From Betaproteobacteria bacterium (GTDB taxonomy: Bacteria > Pseudomonadota > Gammaproteobacteria > Burkholderiales > Casimicrobiaceae): a stretch of 64,000 nt of DNA. Under the pieces are notes generated by a model, which was given only the letters and a program-made list of their open reading frames with translations, had not been told where the DNA came from and did not search any database. The stretch spans positions 1 through 64,000 of the forward strand of contig READ01000023.1 of the NCBI GenBank assembly GCA_004293675.1. Direction: 5' to 3'. This document shows, in pieces, positions 52,287 through 61,582 of this stretch (positions are counted from its first letter, which is position 1; each line of letters begins with the position of its first letter). Both the position numbers and the translations under genes were made by a program.

Positions 52287-54896
52287 TTAGAGCTCGCCGG
52301 CCTTGAGCGTTTTGCTGATGATTTCCGAAACGTTGGCGGAAAGCGATGTTGATTCGAGAATTCGAACCAGTGCCGCACGCTGCTGCGCCCGAGCGGTCGG
52401 CTCGAACTTGTGCCAGCGCGAAAACGCGTCGCAGAAACGAGACGCGAGCGATGGATTTTGTTGATCGAAATGAATGATTTGCGAGGCCACAAACTCGTAG
52501 CCCGAACCGTCGCTAGCATGAAGTCCGGACCAATTCAAATCACTGAACGCGTGAACGACGGCGCGCACGCGATTGGGATTTTTCGGATCAAACTTCGGGT
52601 GCGCCAAGAGCGATTGTGCGAATGCGGCGGCGTCCCCGCGCTGAGCACTTGATTCAAGTAGAAACCAACGATTGAGCATCGACAAATCGTTCTGCCATTG
52701 GTCGTGAAAAGATCGATACATCGTTTCACGCGCGGCGCAGGGCTGATCGCGAAGTGCAGTCATGGCGCTGATCATGTCGGTCAGATTGTCAGCGCCCCTC
52801 CACTGCGCCAGCGCCGTGTTTTGCGCGGCAGGTGAAGACCCGAAATTAGCGAGTGCGAGCAGAGTCGCCGACAAAGCACGATGGGCAACAGACTGAGCAT
52901 CCGCGCTGTAAGGCTTGGACGCGAGCGCGCTGCGCTCGATGGCGTAGCGCGTCAAAATCGCGTTGTGGTCATGCGTGGCCAGCGCGGCAACCGCTGAATG
53001 GCGGCGCTCCGCGAGCTCGGTGGCATTAATGTGCAGTTGGCGATCAGCCAGTTCATTGTGCGTTGGAAAGGTCAATAGATGCGCAATGAGTGCGGGGTCG
53101 GTTTGTCGATCAGCGAGCAACTGACCCGCGGTGGCGTGAAACACGTCCCGGGTTGACACAGCCGCCGCATCATCGAACACCCGCAAGAACAGGGTGCGCA
53201 TTGCTTGCCAACGGACCACGCCGTCGCTGTCCTTCGTTGCAAGCATCGCAAGCGCATCATCGCTGTAGTCAAACTCAAGCAACACGGGAGCAGAAAATGC
53301 TCGGAGCAAGGACGGCACAGGCGCTTGCTGCACCCCTTCAAAAGTAAATTGTTGCGCTGCGTCGTTCAACACCAACAACCGGTTGTATTGCTCGCCCGTC
53401 GCATCGACCAACGCCACCGACACTGGAATCACCATCGGTAATTTTTCAGCTTGGTTGGGTGTGGCGGGCACCTGCTGTTTGAGCGTGAGCGTGTAGCGCT
53501 TTGCGGCGGCGTTGTACTCGCCCGTGGCGGCGATGCGCGGAGTGCCCGCTTGGCTGTACCAGCGCTTGAATTGCGACAAGTCCACGCCGCTGGCGGATTC
53601 CATTGCAGCAACAAAGTCGTCACAGGTCGCCGCGGTGCCGTCGTGCCGCGAAAAATAGAGATCGCTGCCTTTTCGGTATGCGGTCTCGCCGAGCAACGTG
53701 TGCATCATGCGAATGACTTCAGCGCCCTTTTCATAGACCGTTACTGTATAAAAGTTGTCGATGGCTTCGTATTCATCGGGGCGAATGGGATGCGCCATAG
53801 GGCCGGCATCTTGGGCGAACTGGCGCGATTGCATGAACGCCGTTTCTTCGATACGCACCACAGCCGGAGAGCCGCGAAACGCGCTGTATTGCTGCTCGCG
53901 AAATACGGTGAAGCCTTCTTTGAGCGAAAGTTGAAACCAGTCGCGACAGGTGACTCGATTGCCGCTCCAATTGTGGAAATACTCGTGAGCGACGATGGCG
54001 TCAACGAGCTGAAAGTCGCTATCGGTTGCCGTGTCTTTATCGGCCAAAAGGTAGCGGGAGTTGAAGATGTTCAATCCCTTGTTTTCCATGGCGCCCATGT
54101 TGAAATCGTCAGCCGCGTAGATCATGAAACGATCTAAATCGTATTCACGGCCGTAGGCGATTTCGTCCCATTTCATCGACGCAATCAGGCATTGCATCGC
54201 CCAGTGACATCGCGGCAAATTTGCGGTGGTCGAATAGATTTCGAGCAGTACGTTGCGGCCGGACTGGGTGACGAATTGATCGGTCAATTTGTCGATGTTT
54301 CCGGCGACCAATGCGAACAAGTACGCGGGCTTTTTGTGCGGATCATGCCAAACGGCTTCATGACGTCCGCCATCTAGCATTCGCGATGAAACAAGATTTC
54401 CGTTCGAGAGCAGCACCGGAAAGGCGGACTGATCCGCGCGAACGGTCACCGTGAATTCGCTCAAGACATCGGGGCGATCAGGGAAGTAGGTAATGCGGCG
54501 AAAACCTTCGGCTTCACACTGGGTGCAAAACGTGCCGTTCGTGAGGTAGAGGCCTTCGAGCGCTAAGTTCGCGCTTGGGTCGAATTCGGTGATGATTTCG
54601 ATCGATGCGCTATTGGGAAAGTTGGCAATCGTGAGCTGCGTTTCATCGAGCTGGTAGCGCGCCGCGTCGATCACCGCGCCGTCGATTCGAACTTCGATTA
54701 ACTTGATGTGTTCGCCGTTGAGGCGAAGTGCGGCAGCGTCGGCGGACGCGGCGGACACATGTCGCCGCAAGCTCAATGTGCTGCTGACGCGCGCCAACGT
54801 CGGAGTCAGCTCAAATAACAGCGCCACGCGCTCGACGACAAAATCAAAAGCGCGGTAATCGCCGCGACGGATACTGACGGGCTCGGCGTTGCGCAT
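52287..54896 (-). CDS. pepN: Aminopeptidase N
   Basis: This M1-family zinc aminopeptidase removes N-terminal residues from peptides in the cytoplasm. It has 869 residues, the usual length of bacterial PepN. The exopeptidase motif GAMENKGLN is at about 268–276. The zinc site HEYFHNWSGNRVTCRDWFQL has His304, Glu305 and His308, with the third ligand Glu in LKEGFTVFRE. DUF3458 immunoglobulin-like and helical C-terminal domains follow from about 440. It lies 14 bp after the FKBP gene and leads directly into the CBS/nucleotidyltransferase gene. Confidence 0.95.
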   Translation of the reverse strand: MRNAEPVSIRRGDYRAFDFVVERVALLFELTPTLARVSSTLSLRRHVSAASADAAALRLNGEHIKLIEVRIDGAVIDAARYQLDETQLTIANFPNSASIEIITEFDPSANLALEGLYLTNGTFCTQCEAEGFRRITYFPDRPDVLSEFTVTVRADQSAFPVLLSNGNLVSSRMLDGGRHEAVWHDPHKKPAYLFALVAGNIDKLTDQFVTQSGRNVLLEIYSTTANLPRCHWAMQCLIASMKWDEIAYGREYDLDRFMIYAADDFNMGAMENKGLNIFNSRYLLADKDTATDSDFQLVDAIVAHEYFHNWSGNRVTCRDWFQLSLKEGFTVFREQQYSAFRGSPAVVRIEETAFMQSRQFAQDAGPMAHPIRPDEYEAIDNFYTVTVYEKGAEVIRMMHTLLGETAYRKGSDLYFSRHDGTAATCDDFVAAMESASGVDLSQFKRWYSQAGTPRIAATGEYNAAAKRYTLTLKQQVPATPNQAEKLPMVIPVSVALVDATGEQYNRLLVLNDAAQQFTFEGVQQAPVPSLLRAFSAPVLLEFDYSDDALAMLATKDSDGVVRWQAMRTLFLRVFDDAAAVSTRDVFHATAGQLLADRQTDPALIAHLLTFPTHNELADRQLHINATELAERRHSAVAALATHDHNAILTRYAIERSALASKPYSADAQSVAHRALSATLLALANFGSSPAAQNTALAQWRGADNLTDMISAMTALRDQPCAARETMYRSFHDQWQNDLSMLNRWFLLESSAQRGDAAAFAQSLLAHPKFDPKNPNRVRAVVHAFSDLNWSGLHASDGSGYEFVASQIIHFDQQNPSLASRFCDAFSRWHKFEPTARAQQRAALVRILESTSLSANVSEIISKTLKAGEL

Positions 54897-54910
54897 GGTG
54901 CGTGGTCTCG

Positions 54911-55474
54911 CTATTTTTTGGCCGGCACGAAGGCCGATGGCGTGGCCGTTGCGTTAGCGGTTTTTCCGATGATAGACATGAGTTCGATATCAAAAATCAG
55001 AGCGGCGTTGGGTGGAATGTTGGCTCCTGATCCCTTGTCGCCGTAGGCCTTGGTGGCCGGAATCACGAGGGTGCGTTGGCCACCGGTTTTCATGCCGACG
55101 AGCCCTTCGTCCCAACCCTCGATGACGCGTCCGAATCCGACGATGAAACCGAGGGGCACACCTCGGTCGATCGACGAATCGAACCTCGCGCCTTTGTTGT
55201 CGGGCGCGGTGGCGCTCCATAGGTATCCCGTGTAGTGAACTGCTACCGGATCGCCCTTGCTAACCGACGGGCCCTGGCCCTCTTTACGATCTTGGCTTTG
55301 TAGCGTCATCGGCATCGCTACGGGTGCCGCGGATGGGGCAGGTGCGGCGGTCGTAGTCGTTGGCGCGGTCGTCGCAGGCGTCGCAGTCGTCGGCGTTTGC
55401 GCTGAAGCACAACCGAACAGAGAAAAGGTGAAAGTCGCCGCGAAAAGTGCGGCCAGGGGGCGCTTTATGATCAT
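54911..55474 (-). CDS. FKBP-type peptidyl-prolyl isomerase lipoprotein
   Basis: The product is 187 residues from MIIKRPLAAL. The lipobox FSLFGC gives a lipidated Cys near residue 18. A Thr/Pro/Ala-rich linker (about 22–50) precedes one FKBP domain (about 60–170) with DPVAVHYTGYLWS, ARFDSSIDRGVPLGFIVGFG, RVIEGWDEGLVGMKTGGQRT and LVIPATKAYGDKGSGANIPP. It should assist folding of exported proteins in the periplasm, attached to a membrane. A much longer frame upstream is rejected because the lipoprotein signal starts here. It is the first gene of the pepN–hemB run. Confidence 0.88.
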   Translation of the reverse strand: MIIKRPLAALFAATFTFSLFGCASAQTPTTATPATTAPTTTTAAPAPSAAPVAMPMTLQSQDRKEGQGPSVSKGDPVAVHYTGYLWSATAPDNKGARFDSSIDRGVPLGFIVGFGRVIEGWDEGLVGMKTGGQRTLVIPATKAYGDKGSGANIPPNAALIFDIELMSIIGKTANATATPSAFVPAKK

Positions 55475-55587
55475 TTTTGGATTCAATCGATGAGAAAGGC
55501 ACGTTTGCCTTCGAATGCGCTTGCAGTGAAGCCGCGAGCGCGTTATTGTATGTTTCAAACAAAATTCAGACCGAAACGGTGATCTAC

Positions 55588-57249
55588 ATGCTACGGTGGT
55601 TAAGTTCGTTGACTGATCAACGCCCATTAGGTTCGCCGTCGGGCGCGCGAAAGTTCGTTGCAACCTTGGATCGCGATCTGTTCGGCGCGGCAGAAAAGGT
55701 GAGCACGCTGCTGCGATCCTTCTCAATCGACGCCGACGGTAGCGCTGATGTGAATCCTGCGGCGTTGCTCGAACTTGAAAGCGGTGTCGCCGATTTGACC
55801 GCGCGCTTGGAGCGCGATTATTTGTCCGCGTCACAACAAGCGCATTCGCTCCGGGATCGGTTATGGGAGGCGGGCTACGACTGGGCCATGCGCTTTGCTG
55901 ACGCGCACCGTATGGTGCTGGCAAGCGTCCCCGCCGCGCCCGAAGGTAAGCTCGCCAGCGCCTATGCGCGCGTGGCGATCGGCTACTTTACGTTTCGTGC
56001 GATGGCGTATCGCTATCGTTTGTACCGCCATGAAGAATGGATTCCCGGCAATTGGCGCGAGCTCAACGCGCAATTTCGCCGCACCTGCGATTTAGGGCTC
56101 GATCACAAAACGGGCGAGGCGGTTGATGGTGGCCATCCGAATTACCCAGCACGGGCTTTCATGGCGCTACTGTTGCTGCGCCTTGGCAATGCGGGCTCCT
56201 ACCTGCCGGCACAAACTCATACGCTCGCCAACAAGCTCTACGAGGCGAGCTTCGATGCGCGATTGACCTCTCGCCCGGCGGCTGATGGCGGTTTTGTGCT
56301 TGATTTGTCGGGCTCAGACGGGCTCACACCGCGTCATTCCGTGCCACAGGGCGGGCACTTTTTGTTTTGCGACACCAACAACATTTTTTCAAGGATGACC
56401 GCATGGCTTGATCTGGCCAAAAGCCAGTCGGCTGGTGCCAATACAACCGTGGGCTCGGGGGCGGCCAACCCGCTGCTGGCGCTTCGCTCGGCGGTGCTTC
56501 GCATTGACCCAGAATTCAAGCCGCTGGAGCGCGCCAGTGCCCGAAACACTGATCGCGGTCGGGTGATGGCGGTGTACGGCGTGACCCGAAGCGCGAGTGC
56601 GCTGGGCTTTGATGCCAACCAGCTCGCCGCAACGCTCGGCGGTGCCGACTATGGCTACGCTGACGCGCAAGAAATCCAAACGCTTGGATTGCTTCGCGAA
56701 TCGACCATGAAGCGCTTGCGCCAAGATCTGCCACCCGAGGCATCACGCCTGGGGCTGCAGTTTTGGCATTTGCGCGACCGCAGCGACACCGGGTTTCGCT
56801 GCGTGATGCCCAACGCGCCTAACGCCACGATTCGTTTGCGCGATATCACCGTCGTTTCTGAGGAATCGCCCAGCGCAGGTTGGCAAGTGGCGATGATCGT
56901 TCGCTTGTTGAAGCTCCCGGCCGGGCACAGCGAACTCGGTTTGCAGGTGCTCACTCGCGACGCTGAGGCCATTGAGCTTCGCACGCTCCGATCACGCACA
57001 GGCATGTACCGGGACAATGACGCCACGCTGTCATCAAGTCAAATTTTTAAGGCACTGCGTCTAAAGGGTGCGTTTTTTGGCCGTCCAATCATGGACACAA
57101 GCTGGATCATGGCCAGTGCGGATTACAACGCCGGATTGGTGTACGAAACGCCGGGCTCGTCACGGCGCTACGAGGCCACGACCGTGATCAGCGAAGGTTC
57201 AGATTGGATTTGGGTGCAGCCCACGGAATTGCTGCGGCAAGCGTCGTAG
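55588..57249 (+). CDS. Conserved-looking hypothetical protein, 553 residues
   Basis: The product begins MLRWLSSLTDQRPLGS; the extra upstream frame overlaps the FKBP promoter and is unlikely. It has no signal peptide or membrane helix, so it is probably cytoplasmic. The N-terminal half (about 1–260) is alpha-helical and leucine-rich with an aromatic segment (FTFRAMAYRYRLYRHEEWIP). The C-terminal half has mixed beta structure (FWHLRDRSDTGFRCVMPN, WQVAMIVRLLKLPAGHSELG, VLTRDAEAIELR). This layout recalls PilZ-containing or regulatory proteins seen in betaproteobacteria, but no c-di-GMP motif (RxxxR, D/NxSxxG) is visible. Function is not assigned. It is divergent from the FKBP gene and convergent with fmt. 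Confidence 0.65.
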   Translation: MLRWLSSLTDQRPLGSPSGARKFVATLDRDLFGAAEKVSTLLRSFSIDADGSADVNPAALLELESGVADLTARLERDYLSASQQAHSLRDRLWEAGYDWAMRFADAHRMVLASVPAAPEGKLASAYARVAIGYFTFRAMAYRYRLYRHEEWIPGNWRELNAQFRRTCDLGLDHKTGEAVDGGHPNYPARAFMALLLLRLGNAGSYLPAQTHTLANKLYEASFDARLTSRPAADGGFVLDLSGSDGLTPRHSVPQGGHFLFCDTNNIFSRMTAWLDLAKSQSAGANTTVGSGAANPLLALRSAVLRIDPEFKPLERASARNTDRGRVMAVYGVTRSASALGFDANQLAATLGGADYGYADAQEIQTLGLLRESTMKRLRQDLPPEASRLGLQFWHLRDRSDTGFRCVMPNAPNATIRLRDITVVSEESPSAGWQVAMIVRLLKLPAGHSELGLQVLTRDAEAIELRTLRSRTGMYRDNDATLSSSQIFKALRLKGAFFGRPIMDTSWIMASADYNAGLVYETPGSSRRYEATTVISEGSDWIWVQPTELLRQAS

Positions 57250-57275
57250 CATCTGCGATAATCAGCTTATCGACC

Positions 57276-57304
57276 AAAAGCCATAAGAAATAAGGCTTTC
57301 GAGC
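57276..57304. repeat. Dispersed small palindrome copy
   Basis: AAAAGCCATAAGAAATAAGG, then CTTTCGAGC. It is identical in its 17-bp core to the copy at 48,324, and lies just after the hypothetical gene. Confidence 0.65.
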
Positions 57305-57343
57305 GTACTTTAATGTTTTGTGCAAATACGATTTATTCGACGC

Positions 57344-57370
57344 AACCCATTATTTCATAGGGCGTTTGAA
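57344..57370. repeat. Dispersed small palindrome copy
   Basis: AACCCATTATTTCATAGGGC, then GTTTGAA: an inverted variant 40 bp from the previous copy, in the same convergent gap. Confidence 0.5.
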
Positions 57371-57408
57371 TATGAAGCTATAACAAAATTTCAGAGACAG
57401 AGCCGGTC

Positions 57409-58365
57409 TCAATCGAACCGTTCTGCCGTGCCCCATTGCGAACCGGCGCGCCATGCGACGGCACTCATTCGTTTCGATCCCGCGCGTTGCACTTCGCTGA
57501 GTGCAAGGCTCTGTGAGCCGCAGCGAATGAGCGTGCGCCCACTTTCATCGATCTGAACGCGACCGATGGCGCGATCATCCGGCTGCGGCGGGATCGATGA
57601 TTCATCACTGGTTACAACGGTGGCGGCCCACACTTTGAGTTTCTCGCCGCGCCACATCGTCCACGCACCGGGCGCTGGGTTGAACGCGCGAATCTTTCGA
57701 TCGATCGCGTCGGCAGGTTGACGCCAGTCGATTCGCGCCTCGTCACCGGAGATTTTGTGGGCGTAGGTCACGCCCTCGGAGGGTTGAATTTGCGCCGTCG
57801 GCGCGTGCCCCGATGCTATCGCCCGTAGCACTTCGACCACCGCAGTCGCGCCCAGTGCGGCCAAGCGATCATGCACCGATCCGGTCGTGTCGAGGGCCGA
57901 GATTTCGGTGTGGCGCGTGCTCAATACGGGGCCTGTGTCGAGTCCAGCCTCCATTTGCATGATGCAAACGCCCGTTTCGGCGTCGCCCGCTTCGACGGCT
58001 CGATGAATAGGCGCAGCGCCCCGCCAACGCGGCAAGAGTGAAGCGTGAATATTGATGCAGCCGTAGGTGGGAATGTCGAGCACGGCTTGCGGCAAGATCA
58101 AGCCATACGCCGCCACGACCATCACGTCGGGCTTCAACGCGGCGAGCTGAGCTTGCGCCTCACGGGGCTTAAGGCTGACCGGCTGCAATACCGGAATGCT
58201 GCGTGATGCAGCCGCCACCTTGACGGCCGACGCAGTTAACTTCATGCCGCGCCCAGCGGGTCGATCGGGCTGGGTGTACACCGCCACCACGTCAAAGCCC
58301 GCCTCAGCAATGGCCTTCAGTGCGAATGCCGCGAATTCTGGCGTTCCCGCAAACACAACTCGCAT
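57409..58365 (-). CDS. fmt: Methionyl-tRNA formyltransferase
   Basis: Fmt transfers a formyl group from 10-formyltetrahydrofolate to initiator Met-tRNA. It has 318 residues. Motifs are MRVVFAGTPEFAAFALKAIA, YTQPDRPAGRGMKL, DVMVVAAYGLILPQAVLD and INIHASLLPRWRGAAPIHRA, with the catalytic Asn/His/Asp set in INIHASLLPRWRG and MEAGLDTGPVL. A C-terminal OB-fold domain (about 205–318) has IRAFNPAPGAWT. It is encoded downstream of def in the same direction, the usual order. Confidence 0.95.
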   Translation of the reverse strand: MRVVFAGTPEFAAFALKAIAEAGFDVVAVYTQPDRPAGRGMKLTASAVKVAAASRSIPVLQPVSLKPREAQAQLAALKPDVMVVAAYGLILPQAVLDIPTYGCINIHASLLPRWRGAAPIHRAVEAGDAETGVCIMQMEAGLDTGPVLSTRHTEISALDTTGSVHDRLAALGATAVVEVLRAIASGHAPTAQIQPSEGVTYAHKISGDEARIDWRQPADAIDRKIRAFNPAPGAWTMWRGEKLKVWAATVVTSDESSIPPQPDDRAIGRVQIDESGRTLIRCGSQSLALSEVQRAGSKRMSAVAWRAGSQWGTAERFD

Positions 58366-58390
58366 TCTCGATTAGCCCTATAAAACTTTT

Positions 58391-58414
58391 ATGCGCCTTG
58401 TTTTAAAAGGCATT
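58391..58414. repeat. Dispersed small palindrome, variant copy
   Basis: ATGCGCCTTGTTTTAAAAGG, then CATT, lies in the def–fmt gap. Confidence 0.4.
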
Positions 58415-58442
58415 GGTTGAAAAAGATGCGGGTTGCACCGAA

Positions 58443-58952
58443 CTACGGCCGTTCCATCTCTCGATGTCGCTTTTTCATCTTGGTTTTAACGCGCATTTGC
58501 TTGAGCGAGGACAGGTGCTCCACGAAGAGCTTGCCCTTGAGATGATCCATTTCGTGCTGAATGCACACTGCCAACAGCCCTTCGGCTTCAAGCGTAAAGG
58601 CCTTGCCATGCGCATCTTGGGCGCTGACCGTGACGTTGGCCGCGCGGGTGACTTTGTCGTAGTACTCAGGCACCGATAAGCAGCCCTCTTCGCCCAACAG
58701 TTCGCCGCTGGCGGCCACGATTTGCGGGTTAATGAAGACCTTCAGGTCGGACTTGTCGGTCGACACGTCGATGACGATCACCTGCTTGTGCACGTCCACT
58801 TGGGTCGCGGCCAAACCGATGCCGGGCGCATCGTACATGGTGTCGGCCATGTTTTTCACGAGTGTTTGGATGTCCGGGGTGAACGCGCTCACCGGAGCGG
58901 CGATGCGTTTTAGCCTCGGATCGGGGTATTCAAGGATAGTTAATAGTGCCAT
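58443..58952 (-). CDS. def: Peptide deformylase
   Basis: Def removes the formyl group from the N-terminus of new proteins and uses Fe or Zn. It has 169 residues, and all three motifs are intact: [18 protein letters not shown] (metal Cys) and QHEMDHLKG (two metal His and catalytic Glu). It forms a pair with fmt, 77 bp apart, and is divergent from the LysM gene. Confidence 0.96.
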   Translation of the reverse strand: MALLTILEYPDPRLKRIAAPVSAFTPDIQTLVKNMADTMYDAPGIGLAATQVDVHKQVIVIDVSTDKSDLKVFINPQIVAASGELLGEEGCLSVPEYYDKVTRAANVTVSAQDAHGKAFTLEAEGLLAVCIQHEMDHLKGKLFVEHLSSLKQMRVKTKMKKRHREMERP

Positions 58953-59126
58953 TTGCTTGCCAAATCAGGTGGCTGGTTGCACAATCTTCATGTAATTTCT
59001 CAAGGTCAGGGCGAATTGATTGTTCGCAACCCCGATAATTGCATTTTGCGGACGGCGATTGTGGTCGGCGGAATGCGTATGACATTGGAATGCGCGTCAC
59101 CGTTTCGCCCCTCACCAGGAACACGA

Positions 59127-60335
59127 ATGTTAACGAACCTATTTGCTTCTAGCTCCAAATCATCACCACAGCGAACCCGCGCCGGCCTCAGTGCTCGTGT
59201 TGCGATCGTCGTCGCGCTCTTTGGCGGACTGCTCGCCGCGCACGCGCAGGCACCTGCCACCCCTGTCCAAATTCAGGAAAACGCGCCAGATCGCCATGTG
59301 GTGGTCAAGGGCGACACGTTGTGGGGGATTTCTGGCAAATTCCTGAAGCAACCTTGGCGCTGGCCCGAAGTCTGGCGCATGAACAAAGATCAAATCAAAA
59401 ATCCGCATTTGATCTATCCAGGGCAAGTGGTCGTACTTGATCGTAACGCCGCGGGCGGTCCGCGCTTGATGATTGACCCGAGCGCCAGCGGACCGCGTGA
59501 CACGATTCGACTCTCACCAACCATTCGAGCCGAGGCGCGCGAGGCGCAAGCCATCCCAACGATTCGCCCTGAAGACATCGAGCCGTTTTTATCCCGAAAC
59601 ATCGTCATTGGCTCCGAGGCGTTCGAAAACAATCCGCAAATCGTACGCGCCGTCGGCGAGCACGTTGCGTTTTCAACCAACGATGTGTTCTACAGCGTTG
59701 GCGTAAAGCCAGAAATGGGCAAAGTTTTTAGCGTTTATCGCAAAGGCCGTGAGCTCAAGGACCCATCAATTCCTGCGCGCCCTTGGTATCAGTATCGCCA
59801 CAACGAACCCGATCCGCAAATTGTTGGCTACGAAGCGGCGTATTTGGGGGATGCTCAACTGCTCGTTGCGGGCGATGTGGCCAAATTCGAAGTCGTAAGC
59901 GTTCGGCAGGAAATTCAGGTGGGCGATTATCTGATTCCAGCCACCGAATCCAATGTCGTTCGCTACGTGCCGCGCGCGCCGGAAGCCAGTGTCGATGCGG
60001 TGGTCATGACCTTGCCCTCGGGCGTCTCAGAGGCCTCCAAAACCAGCGTCGTGACACTCAATCGCGGAAAGAAACATGGTCTTGAGGTCGGTCACGTGTT
60101 GGCTGCCTTCAAGCCGAAAGAAGTTTTTGCCAATCCGCGCTACAAAGATTCGCCACTCAATTTAGTGCCCGGCTGGCCCAAACAGCCCAACGCTGAACCG
60201 GTGTCGCTTTCGATCCCCGAGGAACGTGTTGGCTTGGTTTTTGTGTACCGGGTGTTTGACAATATCTCGTACGGCATGGTGATGAACACTGGACAAGAGT
60301 CGGTCAAACTCGGCTATCGCCTCACTAACCCGTAA
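59127..60335 (+). CDS. LysM-domain exported protein
   Basis: The product is 402 residues; the ATG at 59127 follows AGGA by 6 bases, while an upstream in-frame start lacks support. The signal peptide (VAIVVALFGGLLAAHAQA) covers about residues 1–43. The LysM domain lies at about 57–108 (HVVVKGDTLWGISGKFLKQP, WPEVWRMNKDQIKNPHLIYP, GQVVVL) and should bind peptidoglycan. The remaining 290 residues are a beta-rich region conserved with LysM proteins beside dprA in betaproteobacteria; its role is unknown. It is divergent from def and ends at a terminator before dprA. Confidence 0.88.
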   Translation: MLTNLFASSSKSSPQRTRAGLSARVAIVVALFGGLLAAHAQAPATPVQIQENAPDRHVVVKGDTLWGISGKFLKQPWRWPEVWRMNKDQIKNPHLIYPGQVVVLDRNAAGGPRLMIDPSASGPRDTIRLSPTIRAEAREAQAIPTIRPEDIEPFLSRNIVIGSEAFENNPQIVRAVGEHVAFSTNDVFYSVGVKPEMGKVFSVYRKGRELKDPSIPARPWYQYRHNEPDPQIVGYEAAYLGDAQLLVAGDVAKFEVVSVRQEIQVGDYLIPATESNVVRYVPRAPEASVDAVVMTLPSGVSEASKTSVVTLNRGKKHGLEVGHVLAAFKPKEVFANPRYKDSPLNLVPGWPKQPNAEPVSLSIPEERVGLVFVYRVFDNISYGMVMNTGQESVKLGYRLTNP

Positions 60336-60360
60336 CTGCAACCCTGTTTTGTTGCGACAT

Positions 60361-60388
60361 GGGCACCTTCGGGTGCCCTTCGCTTTTC
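60361..60388 (+). terminator. Rho-independent terminator after the LysM gene
   Basis: GGGCACC-TTCG-GGTGCCC followed by TTCGCTTTTCT, 25 bases past the stop. Confidence 0.7.
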
Positions 60389-60415
60389 TGCCGCAATCAA
60401 AGGTGCGCCAATTTC

Positions 60416-61525
60416 ATGCCCCAATCTTTCGACGACGAACTGTTTCTCAAACTCTCGCTCACGCGCGGCATCGGTGCGCGCACGGCGCATAAGTTACTGA
60501 GTGAATTTGGTGATGTCGGCGCGGTGTTTACAGCGAGCGAATCAATGCTCGCGCAAAGCGTTGGTGCAGCTATCGCGCGAGCCATCAAGGCTCCCCTGGC
60601 CGATACCGCTGCGGAAAAGCTCGCTGCAGCGTTGACGTGGTTGACGCAGAGTGAACAACATCACTTGCTGAGCTGGTCGCATGAGCGCTACCCCAAGGCA
60701 TTGCTCGAATCGGGCGATGCGCCGCTGGCGCTGTTTGCCAAAGGTCATCTGGACGCGCTCGACCTGCCCGCCATCGCCATGGTCGGTTCGCGAAACTGCT
60801 CACAGGGCGGCGCGGATACGGCCAGCAGCTTCGCCCAAACCTTTGCCGAGCGAGCCATTTGCGTGGTTTCGGGCATGGCGCTCGGAATCGATGCGGCCGC
60901 GCATTTGGGCGCGCTTCGAGCGAACAATACCAACGCCAGAACCATCGCGGTGATCGGCACCGGAATCGATCGAATTTATCCAGCGCGAAACAAAACGCTG
61001 GCGCACAGCATTGCCGAGCGCGGACTCATTTTGAGCGAATACCCCATGGGCACGCCGCCGCTGGCTGAAAACTTTCCGCGTCGCAACCGAATCATTAGCG
61101 GTCTTTCGCAAGGCGTTTTAGTGGTCGAGGCCTCTATGGCGTCGGGCTCACTCATCACAGCGCGCCTCGCGGGTGAACAGGGTCGCGAAGTGTTCGCCAT
61201 CCCGGGCTCCATTCATTCGACCTTTCACAAAGGCTGCCATCACCTAATTAAGCAGGGCGCGAAACTCGTCGAAACGGCGCAAGACGTGCTCGAGGAATTG
61301 CGGCTTGCCACGCCCGCCGAGCGCGATGGTAACGGTACGAAAACAGCGCTGTCATCCGACGTGCAAACCGGTATTGCGAAGTATTTAGAGCACGATCCGA
61401 TGGATGTTGACGCGCTCGTTGAGCGATCGGGATTGAGCGTTGAACAAGTCGTCACCGAGCTCACACTGCTTGAATTAGCCGGCGGCGCAGAACAGCTTGC
61501 GGGCGGGCTTTGGCAGCGCCGCTGA
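60416..61525 (+). CDS. dprA: DNA-processing protein DprA (Smf)
   Basis: DprA loads RecA onto incoming single-stranded DNA during natural transformation. It has 369 residues from MPQSFDDELFLKLSLTRG; an upstream in-frame ATG would start inside the terminator hairpin. An N-terminal SAM-like region (about 1–85) is followed by the Rossmann-like domain (about 100–290): IAMVGSRNCSQGGADTASSF, VVSGMALGIDAAAHLGAL, VIGTGIDRIYPARN, SEYPMGTPPLAENFPRRNRI, VVEASMASGSLITARLA and REVFAIPGSI. A C-terminal winged-helix domain (about 310–369) follows. All motifs are present, suggesting a functional protein. Confidence 0.95.
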   Translation: MPQSFDDELFLKLSLTRGIGARTAHKLLSEFGDVGAVFTASESMLAQSVGAAIARAIKAPLADTAAEKLAAALTWLTQSEQHHLLSWSHERYPKALLESGDAPLALFAKGHLDALDLPAIAMVGSRNCSQGGADTASSFAQTFAERAICVVSGMALGIDAAAHLGALRANNTNARTIAVIGTGIDRIYPARNKTLAHSIAERGLILSEYPMGTPPLAENFPRRNRIISGLSQGVLVVEASMASGSLITARLAGEQGREVFAIPGSIHSTFHKGCHHLIKQGAKLVETAQDVLEELRLATPAERDGNGTKTALSSDVQTGIAKYLEHDPMDVDALVERSGLSVEQVVTELTLLELAGGAEQLAGGLWQRR

Positions 61526-61582
61526 AGCCGCATAGAAGCGCACTCAACGCGTCAAGAAATCAATTATGGTTAAACTAAAAAA

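Noticed and set aside
51503-52306. A 267-codon frame opposite the CBS/nucleotidyltransferase gene
   Set aside because: Antisense shadow with basic, low-information composition.
53451-54137. A 228-codon frame opposite pepN
   Set aside because: It runs across the zinc-site region of pepN and has no independent support.
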